Below are positions 33,162-44,440 of a DNA stretch of 64,000 nucleotides, piece after piece. The stretch is from assembly GCA_036186865.1 (NCBI GenBank), contig AP025054.1, positions 26,457,051 to 26,521,050 of the forward strand, read 5' to 3'. The DNA is from Eustoma russellianum (Eukaryota; Streptophyta; Magnoliopsida; Gentianales; Gentianaceae). A program made the translations under genes and the position numbers. Positions within the stretch are counted from its first letter, which is position 1. Every line of letters begins with the position of its first letter. The notes beneath the pieces were generated by a model. It was not told where the DNA came from. It worked only from the letters and a program-made list of their open reading frames with translations, and ran no database searches.

Positions 33162-34250
33162 GGAGGCAATGGTGAAGAAGATGAAACACACTTGAAGCTC
33201 ACTTGGAAGCATTTGTTGAAGTGTCTAGCGATCATCTTCTTGTTGTTGTTCTTGTTTCATTCTTTGTAGAAAAGGTGTTCTTGTTGTATTTGTTGAGCTA
33301 CAAGCCTCTTGAGCTTCATTTGTAAGATTGATTAGCCAATTCTATAAGGCTACATCAATAGGTGGTAGAGGTGTTGCAACTAAGTGTTGCATAGAAGGTG
33401 TTCATCCAAGTCTTGATTAGGGTTGGTGTATAACCTAAGGATCAGGCTTGGTTCTTGTTGTAAGGTGATTCAATTTCATAGTGAAATCCAAGAAAAAGGT
33501 GTTCCTTAGGACGGGAGTAAATCACAATGACCGAACCAGGATAAATTCTCAGTGTTCTTGTCTTGTTTCTACCTTTCTGTTTTCTGCCTTTTTTTACTGC
33601 AGTTTTCACACTTCTCACGATTTGAAAAAATATCTAAACACTTTAAAAATTAGTGATTTTTTGGAGTTATACTTCAGACTGTTAGCTTTCATTTGCAACA
33701 AAAATCATTTGATTTGAGCAAGAAAAAGTTAGTCTTTCAGTCTTTGCAAGATAACTGCTCCAATCTGGCTGCAATCTGACCAGCTTTGAGAAACCTTGAA
33801 CTCTGTATTAATCAAGAATTTTTTAAGGTCACGGCCTTTTGGAAACATCAACTACACATCCTAAGGAGTGTTTTGATATAAAGATCAACTTTTTTGGTTG
33901 AGTATTCAAAGAGAAACACGTTTTTCAAAATCAGCAACATTCTCTTCAATTCTTTCCAGATTGACCATCTTAATCGTTTTATTTGTTTGAAGGGCCAAAC
34001 GATCTTAGTTTTGTCAGATTTTTGTACAGAGTCTTGCTAACACATTGAAGTTAAAATCTGAAAAGTTTTATAATTTTTGGAGTTGTGTACAAGGATTTTT
34101 GAATTTTTCAAAAACAGGTTCTGAATCTGAGGTAGTCTCAGATTCTATTTTCAAAGGGGTTTTTAATTAAGGGTAGTAGTGTAATTTCGGCTAACCAATA
34201 TTCACCCCCCTCTAGTGGTGTTTATTGCAGGTGCACGGTCCAACAATATA

Positions 34251-36361
34251 TTTATGTTTCGAGATGATAAGTTATATCTTTCTATCTCGACATTTCGTCA
34301 ATATGCCATCAACATATGTCAACGTCAAGCAAGTCATATAAACATCATATACATATCCATGGTATTCTCAAGTCATATTTTTCATGTCATCAAACTTCCA
34401 AAATTACATCGACATGACAAAAGTGCTATATCATATGACTACCGAGCCATCTCCGACACATCATATACTTATCATAAAAACATGTCCAGCCAATATACAT
34501 TTCCAACACTCAAAAATTTCGTGCACTACATGAAGAAATCAATACCAAAGTCACAATACAATTACATATATCAATTCTCCATCATCTTCCTTATTTCTCG
34601 GAAAATCAAATTCAAAATTGATATACCCCATGGCCGAAATCTATTATATACTTTGGAGCTGAGATTATACATGTTTATATGTATATTACATGTTACATTA
34701 CAGATTTTATATGTTGAAGGGGTTTGAGACAAAACAGAGAAAAACCGAGCAATCGACGGAAGTTGAAATTTGAAGTTTCTACATCATCGTACATGGAATG
34801 TTTTTACTACATGTTATGGCATGTATATATACATGTATTATACAACAAAAAATTGAACTTGAAAGCTTCTAGAAGACAAGGTAAAATAGAAATTGAAAGT
34901 TACCATGATTCATGAAGATTCTACCTTATTACCATACAAGATCAAAAGTAAAAAATCAGCATGTGCAAGGCTGAAGTGGGCGCCTGTTTTGAGCCTAGTT
35001 TGAGACATGGTGGAGCTGTGTTTTTTACAGTAGAATTGATAAAGAATAACCCACAAAAATATTCTACCAAGTGTGGGAGACAAATTTTATGACAAGAGAA
35101 AGGATTAAGTATTCAAGCATAGTGGAATACTTTTTCAGCATGCTAGCTGAATTTTGAGAGAGAATCAAATGACCAAAATAATTCAAATTATTCAAAGAAG
35201 ATTATAGACTACTCTCAAGGGCATTGAAGACAATTTTTGGAGAGTTTTTGCCGCCCTAGGTCGTTGGTTTTCATCTATAAAAGGAGAGGAGATGATCAAC
35301 AAAAGAAAAGAACTTGAAGTGCAAAATTCCGTTTAGTGTTTACAAGACTATGCTTCATTTACTATATTCATCTCTTGTATATAGTCATTAGCCTATCATT
35401 CTTACATGTCATACTCAGAATAGGCTTCATATACATCACCCATATACAATTCATTGGTGTACAAGGTTGATCAAAGTGTGATCAAACCTTCATTTGGTGA
35501 GGTGGTGCTGATCGGTGTTGTGTGTTATTGTTCTTGGTGTAGAACATTGTAAAAGGGTTTGAATTGAAGGAGTTGGTGTATAACTCTATCCACCCTTGCT
35601 CTAAGGTTACTTTGGTGATTAGTGAATACCAAGGAAGGTGTCCTTGAAGACTGGAGTAGGTCACGTTGGCCGAACCAGTATAAAAATCTTGGTATTCTTC
35701 TTTCAGCATTCTTTACTCTCAGTTTCTGTTTTACATCGTTTTTATAGTCACGAGAAAAATAGCTAACGGTTTTCAAAAATCATAAAACTTTGTAAAAACA
35801 TAGACTTACGTCTTAGGTTTCATTTCCAACTAGTTTCATTGCATTTGGATAAGTATAAGACATCCAAACGTTCAAAGTTCTGAGACTAGTGCAAATCTGT
35901 TTTCAGATTGGAAGAGGTTGAGAACATCAACGTAGTTGACATACTTGCCAAAGGAATTTTTCAAAACTGTTTCAACTGAGTATACTAGACATAATAAGGA
36001 ACATATAATTAAAGTTTTAGATCATTTAGAGCTGCCATTTATCCGGAATAAATTTTTCATTACAAGGAACAGTTTCTGGCCAGATTGACATATTAAGGTC
36101 AGAGATATTTTTTCAGTGACTTAAACTTTGAGTTGTAATCTGAAATTTTTATGACACATTCATAACATCTGAGAGTACATGTTCACCAAGTTTCACTATT
36201 TTGGGAGGTCTATAACCTAGTCATCTAAGCATCTAAAAACGTGTTCTGAAAACAGATTCTGCTTTCAGAAATGAGTAATTGGTAGCTAAAATTTTTATAA
36301 ACCAATTATTTCCGCACTCACTATTCAATCCCCCTTCTAGTGGTGCTATACAGGTCCAACA
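34251..36361 (+). repeat. Family B LTR, right part (unit 1)
   Basis: Continues the LTR interrupted at 25,974 and ends CTATACAGGTCCAACA, followed by CTAGA (36,362-36,366). With the left part the length is about 2.6 kb, matching the complete minus-strand copy. Contains TATAAAA at 35,276, GGTCACGTTGGCCGAACCAG and a CCCCCTTCTAGTGGTG end. The 170-codon frame at 34,215-34,727 is LTR sequence, not a gene. Confidence 0.85.
35276..35282 (+). promoter_or_regulatory. Putative family B LTR TATA box
   Basis: CATCTATAAAAGGAGAGG lies about 60-70 bp upstream of a conserved TTTACAAGACTATGC stretch that may mark the start of R. Confidence 0.55.
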
Positions 36362-36397
36362 CTAGAAGCATTGGCTATAAAAGAGGCTTGCAAATGG
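36362..36397 (+). pseudogene. LINE-4 RNase H sliver (unit 1)
   Basis: LEALAIKEACKW, the second RNase H strand with the catalytic glutamate (EALA), is the continuation of the LINE interrupted at 25,473. After 12 codons the sequence switches to antisense gag. Confidence 0.7.
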
Positions 36398-38052
36398 CCA
36401 TTGATGAAAACAAGGAGTGCGATGAGATGTAATAGCTGGCTTGCTCGTTTGTATTGTCGCCTTCTTAGGCTGTACAATCGTCTTAAATACATGTGGTTCC
36501 TTAGATGAAGATGGAACAAAATTTGTAGGCTTGTTTTGTACCTAATTATCTTCAATATATCCTAATCCGGTTTTGCTAATTTCATGCTTTTGAGAAGAAA
36601 TAAGACGATCTAGTATGCAAGTTCATGTATCGAATTGTTTTACTGTCTTTTCTAGGTCTGCGTTTCTTGATCTCAAATCTGAGATCTCAGATTTCATTAC
36701 AGTATTCTTGGATGTCAAATATGCAATTTCAGACATTAATGAATTAATCATGCTAGACGACTCTTCTTTTGAATCGTTTAATTGACATACAAGATTTGTA
36801 TTAGAAAATTCTAACAATTTTTTGTCTTCAATCAAACGTTTCTTTTCTTTTACAAAAGAATTTATGCAACTAAAGATATTGACTAAGAAAATCATCATAA
36901 GAAGGTTCAGAATCAGAATCGAAGTCAGAATGTACCTCATTAGATGCTTTGGATGCAAAGCATACTTGAGCCGTTTCCTCTTTCGTTTCTTCACGGATGA
37001 ATCACTCCGTATTAAGGCTTTGATGGCTCTTCTTGTATTCCTTTGTTTAGGCTCTGAGACGGATCTAGTTTTTTTCCAATCCTTGTCACGGTTTTTATTC
37101 ATAGTTTTGTCCTTGTTCGGGCAGTCATAGGATATATGTCCAAGTCTTCCATAGTCATAACATTTGATATCTTTATCATTATTCTTATTTTTATTTTTCT
37201 TAGATGAAGTAGCCTTAGGTTTGTTTTTAAACGACCTTTTCATAAACTTTCTTAAGCCTTTAGCCAATAAAATTTGATCTTCATTTTCCGAATCTGTGTT
37301 ACTATAATCTATGCGATTAGAAGAAGTAGACATGCATTCATTTGATTTAAATGCTAAAGTCTTACCTTGATTTGAAGTTGATTCCAATTTCCTTAGAGTA
37401 AGTTTGTTTTCATATATCTTTAGTGATCCGATCAATTCTTCCATTTTTATTGACTTGGTTTCTTTGCTTTCTTCAATTGCGGTTACTTTCGGATCCCATT
37501 CGGATGGGAGGCTTCTCAATACTTTTTGGCATTTTCCCTGTGAAGAGGAAACTTTGCCAAGAGACTGAAGAGAATTATAGATGTTAGTCAATCTCAAATC
37601 TATATCAACATTCGGCAATAATTTAAAAGATTCAAGCGTAGACATCAGCATATTGACATTTGACTCTTTAACTTGACTAGTACCTTCATGTTTCATTTCT
37701 AGATACCTGCACATCTTTTGAGCACTAGAATAATTTAATACACAACTCGATTCACTTTTACTCAAACCATTTAAAAGGAGTTGCATGGCCTTAGCATTCA
37801 TACTCAATCTTTTTTATCTTCGATAATATATTCTTGCTTAGGTTTTACAACTTCTAAAGTGACACCATCAATCGTAAATATCTTAAATGGAACAAACGGA
37901 CCATCTTCTATGATAAACCATAAATCTATATCAATAGACATAAGAAAAAGTTTCATGCAAAGTTTTTAGTCAATAAATGACTGACCGTCGAAAAGGGGAG
38001 GCATTTGGCCTGACATACCTTCTTGCTTGGTTTTGTGACTAGTGGATGCCAT
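36398..38052 (-). pseudogene. Family B gag (minus strand)
   Basis: Starts at 38,052 with MASTSHKTKQEGMSGQMPPL and FDGQSFID, then stop; the open frame from 37,807 (a TTG, not a true start) runs 394 codons to 36,623. It carries NAKAMQLLLNGLSKSESS, RSLPSEWDPKVTAIEES, MEELIGSLKIYENKL, a basic region and the knuckle CYDYGRLGHISYDC (second Cys replaced by Tyr), then an acidic-basic coiled coil near the end (LRSRNADLEKTVKQF). From 36,555 LISSQKHEISKTGLGYIEDN matches the family A gag (LISSQKYGNDKTGLGY). Confidence 0.9.
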
Positions 38053-38093
38053 CTCACAAAGATTGTTATATCTCCTTGTAGTGAGTGAACCTT

Positions 38094-38105
38094 TCTCTGA
38101 TACCA
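38094..38105 (-). promoter_or_regulatory. Primer binding site, family B element
   Basis: On the minus strand TGGTATCAGAGA begins two bases after the LTR end (CATACA) and matches the initiator-Met tRNA site. Confidence 0.85.
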
Positions 38106-38107
38106 CT

Positions 38108-40779
38108 TGTATGACATGTATAGCACCGCTAGAAGGGGGGTTTGAATGGTGAGTGCGGGAAATTTGGATTTTAGAACTTTTAGTTACTAATTACTCACTT
38201 CTGAAAACAGAATACAGATTCTGTTTTCAGATCCTGTTTTGATTAACTGAATGACCAGTATCTAGACCTCCAAAAATCATGAAATTTGGTGACATTATAC
38301 TCTCAGATATTATCTGTGTACCATAAAAATTTCAGATTAAAATTCAATGTGTAATGTCCTGAACCAATGTTTTTACTTGGACTCTTTCAATCTGCCATAA
38401 ACTTCTAATTAAAATGAAAAATTAATTCCTATTTAATGACAACTCTAAATGCTCTGAAACGTTTACAAAATGACCCTTAATGTGTGCACTTTAAAGGGTT
38501 GAAACAGTTTTTCAGAATTCCTTTGGCAAATATATCAACCATATTGATGTTCTCAACTTTTGCATATCTGAAAATCAGATTGCACTAGTCTCAGAACTAT
38601 GAACGTTTGGATGACTTATACTTATCCAAATTCAATGAAACTTGTTCCAAATGAAACCTAAGACCTTTGTCTGTGTTTTAGCAAATTTAATGATTTTTTA
38701 AAAACATTTGCTATTTTTTCTGTGGCTATGAAAACGATACAAGAACAGGAATTGAAAGTAAAGATGCTGAAAGTAAGAACACCAAGATTTTTATACTAGT
38801 TCGGTCAAAACAACCTACTCCAGTCTTCGAGGATACCTTTCTCGGTATTCACTAATCACCAAAAACACCTTAAGATAAGGGTGGATGGATTTATACACTG
38901 ACTCCTTTAATATCCACCCTTTTTACAATGAACAACATAAACAAGCAACAAAAATTCCACCACCGCACTAATGAAGGTTAGATCACACCTTGATCAACCT
39001 TGTACAAGAATGGGACGTGTATGGGTGGTAAGCTAATACAGATTATGGAATATATGTATAATAGGCTTAAGGCTATGTGCAAGAGAGGAAGATATGAGAA
39101 GAAGAGAAGTCTTGCTTTGCACTTGATTGGATATGAAAATGAGTCTTGTTCTTTGTTTGGCCTTCTTGTTTGCTTTTATAGAGCGTATGGCCACCCCCTT
39201 GTCTGAATTCTTCCTTAAAGAATGTCTTGAATGCCTTTTGAAGATACTTTGTATAGCCTTGTGATATACCATAACTTACTTGGCGAAATGTGATTGGACA
39301 AGTGATGTGTCTTCATCTTGTTGTCACTCTATGATAGGGTCTTCATTTATCCAGCTTGGCACATCAAATATGACCTGGAAATTATTACAAAAATCTGAAA
39401 ACATTTCATATTTTGATTGCTAATCAATCGTAAGTGTGATTGCCCTTCATTTTTGGAATGAATTTGAAGATAAGACACATGTAAAAATCGGCCAAGCATG
39501 TGCTAAAAACTTCAGCATTTTGTTTGAATTTTGAATCCTTTCCTTGTGTGTCTTGGTCTTCATCAATATCACCATTCAATTGTGGATCATTCTCCACTAA
39601 TCATAATGCCAAATAAGCTCCACCTAGGCTTCAAATAAGCTCATAACAGTCGCCTAATCTTAGCTCACATGTGCTAAAAATCATTTTGGAATTTTGACAA
39701 ATAATGATGTAGTATCTTCACATATATGGTAAATTTTAATCACCATTTAACTTGGTTTTCTAGAATAATCCAAGATGTGTCTTGGATGTGCAAGACATGT
39801 CTAGGTACCTGTCTCGTAGTGGTAAAAACATCCCTTAAAAAGTGTAGGAAAACAAATTTTTGACTTCCGTCGATTACGCGCTTTTCCTCCAAATCCCTTA
39901 GACATGTAGCATGTGTTATACACCATGTAATATAAATAATATAATGTATAATTGCAGCTCCAAAAGACGAGAAAAAATCGGCCATGTGATGCTTTGATTT
40001 GAATTTGAATTTCCAACAAGTCAAGAGAAACGATAGGTAATTTATCTGTATAATTACGATATGACCTTGGGGCTGTATTAGACATGTAATCCACGAAATT
40101 GTTGAGCATTTGAAGTGTATATAGGCTGACCATCTTTGTATGTTATGTATGTGATATGTCGGTGATGGTTCGGTAGTCATTTGATGTGACAATTTTTGGT
40201 TTATGGACTTGTGACATGTCGGTATATTTTTGTTAACTTGATGACATGGAATGTATGACTTGGAACCTGTACATACTCAAAAATATGATGTGTGCATGGT
40301 AGCTTGATGTTGACATACATTTATGTGTGTCAGTGAAACATCGGGATATAAATATATAGCTCGCCGTTACAAGAAAAATGTATATATGTATATACCATGT
40401 ATGCAGCTGTGTGTGTGTGTATGTGGAGTGGAGAATCATTTTCCATTTCAAATTTGTTGCCAAATAGGTATCTTTAAGTATATCTCTTTAAATACTTCAT
40501 TTGATGAGCTAGTTAAGTTCATCTCCTTAAGCACTTCATTAAATGAACTAGTTTATTTCATTGTACATGGTACCTGAAAATAGTATAAACACAATAAATG
40601 TTTGCCGTATGCTTTAAGCCTTAACGCTTCATAGAATGTTAGTACAACAATAATATATATAAGTATATAAAGCATATTTATCATGGACACGTCATGTAAC
40701 ACTTAAATAATGCATTTCAAAAACACGTAATATTTAAATCATGCATTTTCAAATCACTCAAACCCCGATTTCTCAACAG
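38108..40779 (-). repeat. Complete family B LTR (minus strand)
   Basis: On the minus strand it runs from TGTTGAGAAATCGGGG to GGTGCTATACATGTCATACA, 2,672 bp. It aligns in reverse with 25,474-25,974 plus 34,251-36,361, for example the ACTTCCGTCGATTACGCG block at 39,865-39,882 against CGAGCAATCGACGGAAGT in the plus copy. TATAAAA on the minus strand at 39,174-39,180. GGTTGTTTTGACCGAACTAG is the family version of the GACCGAACCAG block. It lies in a gypsy LTR, beginning at 40,780. Confidence 0.88.
39174..39180 (-). promoter_or_regulatory. Putative family B LTR TATA box (minus)
   Basis: CTCTATAAAAGCAAAC on the minus strand occupies the position of the TATAAAA in the plus-strand family B LTR. Confidence 0.55.
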
Positions 40780-41988
40780 AATTTACTTGATCTGTGATGA
40801 GAGGAAAATGGAAGGATTAAATGTAAGTTGATGAAGGTGGAATGCTCTTCTTTTTTCTTTTGGTTTGGCCGAAATGGTGAAGGGAGGAAAAGGAATTTCA
40901 ATCTTTTTTGCTTTGTGAGGGAAGGAGAGTGTCTTGAGAGTAAGAATGAAGGTGGAAGTGGAGAGAGATTTGGGATTTGGTTGAAATGAGAGAAATGGAG
41001 GAGTTGGAATTTCGTTGAAATGAGAGAAATAGAGGAGTTGGAATTAAATGGAATGTTTCTTCCTTCACCCCTTGATATGGCCGAAAATTACAAGTAGTAG
41101 GGAAAAATAGGAGAATCTCATCGTGGTGTCTTGTTTGGGGAAGAGGAAGAAGGGTGGCGTAAGACATGCATGAGCAAATATTGGTTGGGAGGATTGACAT
41201 GACATAAAGGGTGAATAAGTGGAGTGTAAGAATCTTGCCTTGTCTTCTTGCATGAATGTTGGTTGGTTAGAAAAAAGGGAAGAAATGAAAGATGAAGGAA
41301 GTGGAGTGGAAGAAAAGAGAGTCTTGTCTGCTATCTTTCTTATGTGGCCGAAATTTTCAGGAGGAAAAGGAAAAGTGGGGAATTTCATCATGGAGAAAAG
41401 AAAGTAAAGTGATGGTGGATAATTTGCATGTGTTTTTTTGTTGGGGAAGAAAGGGGTGTTGTAACACAAATTCCTTCATTTTTCTTGTTTATGTGGTGGC
41501 CAATTGGACTAACAGAAATGAGGATGCTTAGGAATATAAAGGAGATGACATATGGGACTTGTTGGAAGAAAGTGAGTATAAAGTGTACATTTGCAATTTT
41601 CCAAAGATGATGTAGGATAAATGATGGGGGGATGAAATAGGAATAAAATAATATCCCCACTTAAAGTTAGGGTGACCTGGTAGGGCTTGGTGAGGGTAGA
41701 ATAGGATAAAAATTTGTTCATTTCATTTCCTATCCATTTACTTTCCTTTTTCTTGTATTTAATTGTAGAAGAAAATTTATGTATTCATTATAATCTTCAT
41801 TTAATTATTCTCCAAGATTATTGGTCACCTAGAGTTTATTATTTACTTTAACGTGTAGTAAAATTTCACTTACACCGCTTATCGCGGTACAACATTTATG
41901 CTTATTTCTATTCGGCATGCCTTATCTTAATATCATAAACTCCTTGTTTTACATTCCTAACGGCTCGGGGGTGCAGGTCGTAATATTC
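40780..41988 (-). repeat. Probable Ty3/gypsy 3' LTR (minus strand)
   Basis: On the minus strand the sequence begins TATTACGACCTGCACCCCCG directly after the purine tract AAGAGGGGAGGAA, as expected for a chromovirus 3' LTR. The body (40,780-41,700) holds diverged repeats of about 269 bp starting TGGCCGAAA (41,078 and 41,345) and a 34-bp direct repeat (40,981 and 41,015, TTGAAATGAGAGAAAT). The right end of the LTR is cut by the family B insertion at 40,779. No reading frame is convincing. Confidence 0.5.
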
Positions 41989-42030
41989 CTCCCCTCTTAC
42001 AATAAGTTTCGTCCTCGAAACTTGTGAGCT
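41989..42030 (-). promoter_or_regulatory. Gypsy polypurine tract and pol tail (minus strand)
   Basis: Minus strand: AGTTTCGAGGACGAAACTTA followed by TTGTAAGAGGGGAGGAA. The FEDE-type end of chromovirus pol next to a polypurine tract is a familiar arrangement. The rest of pol is not present beyond it. Confidence 0.5.
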
Positions 42031-42311
42031 CAGTCCTAATCCGCTGCATAGTATCTTTCTACTGTATTCACCCCTGTCGCATGTCACGAATATTATCCGT
42101 AATCCAGTATACTGAATCAGTATTCGGAAATTTTTTCTATAATCATAACTTATGTGACTTTATAGGGTTATTTTGGTCGTCAAAATTTTTGTTTGCAAAG
42201 TATTGTGGTTAAAACTATTTTATAATATTTGGAGTCTACTAATCATGAATGTTTTGAACGCATTCCCCTTTTCTTTTCCAAATCAAAATTAGATTTTGAA
42301 AATCACCTTTC
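42031..42311. other. Unassigned 280 bp
   Basis: AT-rich sequence between the gypsy remnant and the second duplication unit. It might be degraded gypsy pol but I see no motif. Confidence 0.4.
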
Positions 42312-42943
42312 GCGGCACAGCTGACGATGAGAATAGCCAACTCACCATTGAGGGTCAAGTGGTACCAAAGGTAAGTAAGTTCAAGTACCTAGGATCATTT
42401 GTACAGAACGATGGGGACATAGAGAGTGACGTAGCACACCGAGTGCAGGCAGGTTGGTGTAAGTGGAGGGCGGCTTCAGGGGTGCTGTGTGACAAGAATT
42501 TTCCAATAAAATTAAAAGGAAAATTTTATAGGATGGCAGTGCGGCCGGCAATGTTATATGGAACAGACTGCTGGGCTATCAAGAGGACACAGTCACAGAA
42601 GATGGAAGTGGCAGAGATGAAGATGCTGAGGTGGATGTGTGGACATACAAGGCTAGACAAGATAAGAAATGAGGTGTACAGAGAAAGGTTAGGGGTGACT
42701 AGTATAACAAATAAGATAAGAGAGGGAAGACTGAGATGGTTTGGGCATGTTAAGAGGAGACAGACAACGTCGTCTGTCAGAGCAATTGAAAGCCTTACTA
42801 TAGAAGGGAAGAGGAGTAAAGGCATGCTCAAACTGACGTGGGATGAGCAGATTAGGCATGACTTACTAGAGTTGCACCTTTCTGAGGACATTGTCCAGGA
42901 TAGGAGTTCATGGAGACAGATGATTAAGAGTAAGGAGAGGTAG
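42312..42943 (+). pseudogene. RTE C-terminal coding region, open (unit 2)
   Basis: A frame of about 210 codons without interruption: VVPKVSKFKYLGSFVQNDGD, GWCKWRAASGVLCDKNFP, MAVRPAMLYGTDCWAIKR, MKMLRWMCGHTRLDKIRNEV, GRLRWFGHVKRRQTTSSVRA, ending in IKSKER and TAG. This is the domain following RT in RTE proteins (function not firmly known). It lacks RT and endonuclease, being cut at the duplication breakpoint; the codons before 42,312 come from unrelated DNA. Confidence 0.88.
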
Positions 42944-43293
42944 ACAGGAAATAAGGCACCTTAGAGCATACTTAGAGGATTAGATAGTATTTACACTTTA
43001 ATTTGATTTTGCATATTTTTTTTTGGTCTTTTTCTTTTAATTATTTGTGCATGTTCACTATTATGACTATTTTAATATCAAAAAATTGTTGTATATGTTT
43101 AATAAAATAGCTCCACTAGTATATATTCCTATTATCATGATATATGTACAGGTACGTATAGAGCCGGGGGTCTCACTGGAAGCAAACTCTCTATCCTTTG
43201 GGATTGGGGTATTGTTTGCCTGCCTCTCACCCTCCCCAGACCCCAACGATAGCTTGCTATTGCTGGGATGTACTGGGTATGATTGATTGATTG
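42312..43293 (+). mobile_element. RTE 3' end (unit 2)
   Basis: Copy of 24,217-25,208 starting mid-ORF. It includes the 3' block with TAGAGCCGGGGGTCTCACTG, ATCCTTTGGGATTGGGGTA, CCAACGATAGCTTGCTATTG and the tail GATTGATTGATTG. The tail abuts TTGTGGTCCTTACGGAAG, the target-site duplication. Confidence 0.92.
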
Positions 43294-43554
43294 ATTGTGG
43301 TCCTTACGGAAGCATAATGATTCACTGTTTCAAGGAACCAGGATTAAAACTTTAATGTACAAAGGATGACACTTGGTTATTGGAGAGATTTCAAGAAGGC
43401 AAATTTACCACCTGTCAGGCCTATAATCCAAAGGAATGAGGAATCTCACTAGCTACCTCCTCTTGTCAGGTGTGTGAAAATTAACATGGATGCAACAGTG
43501 GAAAATAATGCAATTGCTATAGTATTCCAAATTGGAGGATGTGGAAGTACTAGA
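43294..43554 (+). pseudogene. LINE-4 fragment with start of RNase H (unit 2)
   Basis: Cleaner copy of 25,209-25,473: WSLRKHNDSLFQGTRI-type start, then PPLVRCVKINMDATVE (43,458 onward) and IAIVFQIGGCGS. Ends in CTAGA (43,550-43,554), the target-site duplication of the family B LTR. Confidence 0.78.
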
Positions 43555-43822
43555 TGTTGAAAATTCAAGGTTTGAATGATTTACAAGTGCTCGGATTTAT
43601 ATGGTATGTGATTTCATAATGTATGATTTATATGTTATATGACTATATGATTTAAATGTTATGAGATTTCAAAATGCATATGATTTGCGTATGTCTTATA
43701 TGCATATATCTATCACTGTTGTACTAACAAGCCATGAAGCATTAAGGCTTAAATCATATGGCAAATATTGTTGTGTTTATAATATTTTGAGGTGACATAC
43801 ACGGTATATATACATCTCTTGG

Positions 43823-43894
<72 letters not shown>

Positions 43895-44068
43895 TGGACA
43901 TACACGGCATATACATATATCTCTTGGATACACTCGGCTTATGGGACACATGACATATATATATATCTTGGATATACACTCAGCATATATATCTTATGGA
44001 TACACACATCATATATTTCTTGGAGTCACATAGCATATATATATATATTTCATGGATATAGACACGAC
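43555..44068 (+). repeat. Family B LTR, left part (unit 2)
   Basis: Begins TGTTGAAAATTCAAGG and ends where ATATA (44,069-44,073) and the family A LTR start. Matches 25,474-25,974. Confidence 0.82.
43826..44068. repeat. (TA)n run and degenerate minisatellite (unit 2)
   Basis: TA run from about 43,826 to 43,892, longer than in unit 1, then the same imperfect CTTGGATACAC units. Confidence 0.85.
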
Positions 44069-44189
44069 ATATATATTGAGAAATATGTTTGGATAATTTT
44101 CAAAGTCATGATTTTAAGAGGTGAATGCATAAAAATATCATACATGGTGTTATATGTGATTAAAAATTGAAAAAGTTGAAAAAGTTGAC

Positions 44190-44440
44190 ATCGATCGCTC
44201 AAGTTGTTGCACTTCGATCGATCGATGTACTTCGATCCCTCACATCGATCGATCTATGTAAGGCAGTGAAAGTTCAAGACCTTACGGTGAGACATCGATC
44301 TCTCAACCTGAGACACATCGATCGATCAATGTACATCGAACCCTTACTTCGATCGATTGATGTAGGTCAGAGACAAACTCTGAAACTTATGGTGAGACGT
44401 CGATCTCTGAAGCTGAGGCACTTCGATCGATCGATGTCTA
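44190..44440. repeat. Palindromic ATCGATCGAT boxes (unit 2, 5' LTR)
   Basis: About eight ATCGATCGAT-type boxes in 250 bp, including CTTCGATCGATCGATGTAC at 44,212-44,230. Confidence 0.85.

Larger units (their letters stand above)
25980..34245 (+). mobile_element. Sirevirus-like copia element, family A (unit 1), rearranged
   Basis: Flanked by ATATA on both sides (25,975-25,979 and 34,246-34,250). It has a 5' LTR, PBS, gag, protease, pre-integrase and the beginning of integrase; then the sequence jumps at about 31,565 to a copy of the DNA that lies left of the 5' LTR, followed by a second family A LTR. RT and RNase H are absent, so it cannot be autonomous. Confidence 0.88.
31641..34245 (+). repeat. 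Family A LTR, 3' copy (unit 1)
   Basis: Runs TGTTGAGAAATATG to GGTGCACGGTCCAACA, 2,605 bp, with ATCGATCGAT boxes (31,785-32,005), TATAAATA (33,154-33,161) and the conserved right end. It differs from the 5' copy by scattered substitutions and indels, clearly more than the two large duplication units differ from each other. No polypurine tract precedes it. Confidence 0.92.
24217..36397. repeat. Large duplication, unit 1 (12.2 kb)
   Basis: Matches 42,312-54,525 nearly base for base: RTE 3' end, LINE piece, interrupted family B LTR, family A Sirevirus with both LTRs, rest of family B LTR and 36 bp of LINE. Differences are mostly single substitutions after about 27.5 kb, but many 1-3 base indels before that. 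It holds a 10-N gap at 29,494. Left flank continues the RTE; the right side switches to an antisense gag at 36,398. Confidence 0.93.
36398..40779 (-). mobile_element. Minus-strand Sirevirus-like element, family B (5' LTR and gag)
   Basis: Reading from 40,779 downward on the minus strand: 5' LTR, PBS, and a gag cut at 36,398, where it meets the end of duplication unit 1. Gag is homologous to that of family A (DWKK/coiled-coil type), and the LTR is of the same family as the one split around the family A element. Protease, pol and 3' LTR are missing. Confidence 0.88.

Noticed and set aside
34215..34727. 170-codon open frame, repeated at 52,343-52,855
   Set aside because: Lies in the right part of the family B LTR, has no family-like motif, and is present in both units only because of the duplication.
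40898..41700. Several overlapping Phe/Pro/His-rich minus-strand frames
   Set aside because: Low-complexity purine-rich LTR repeats; no conserved domain and strong frame overlap.
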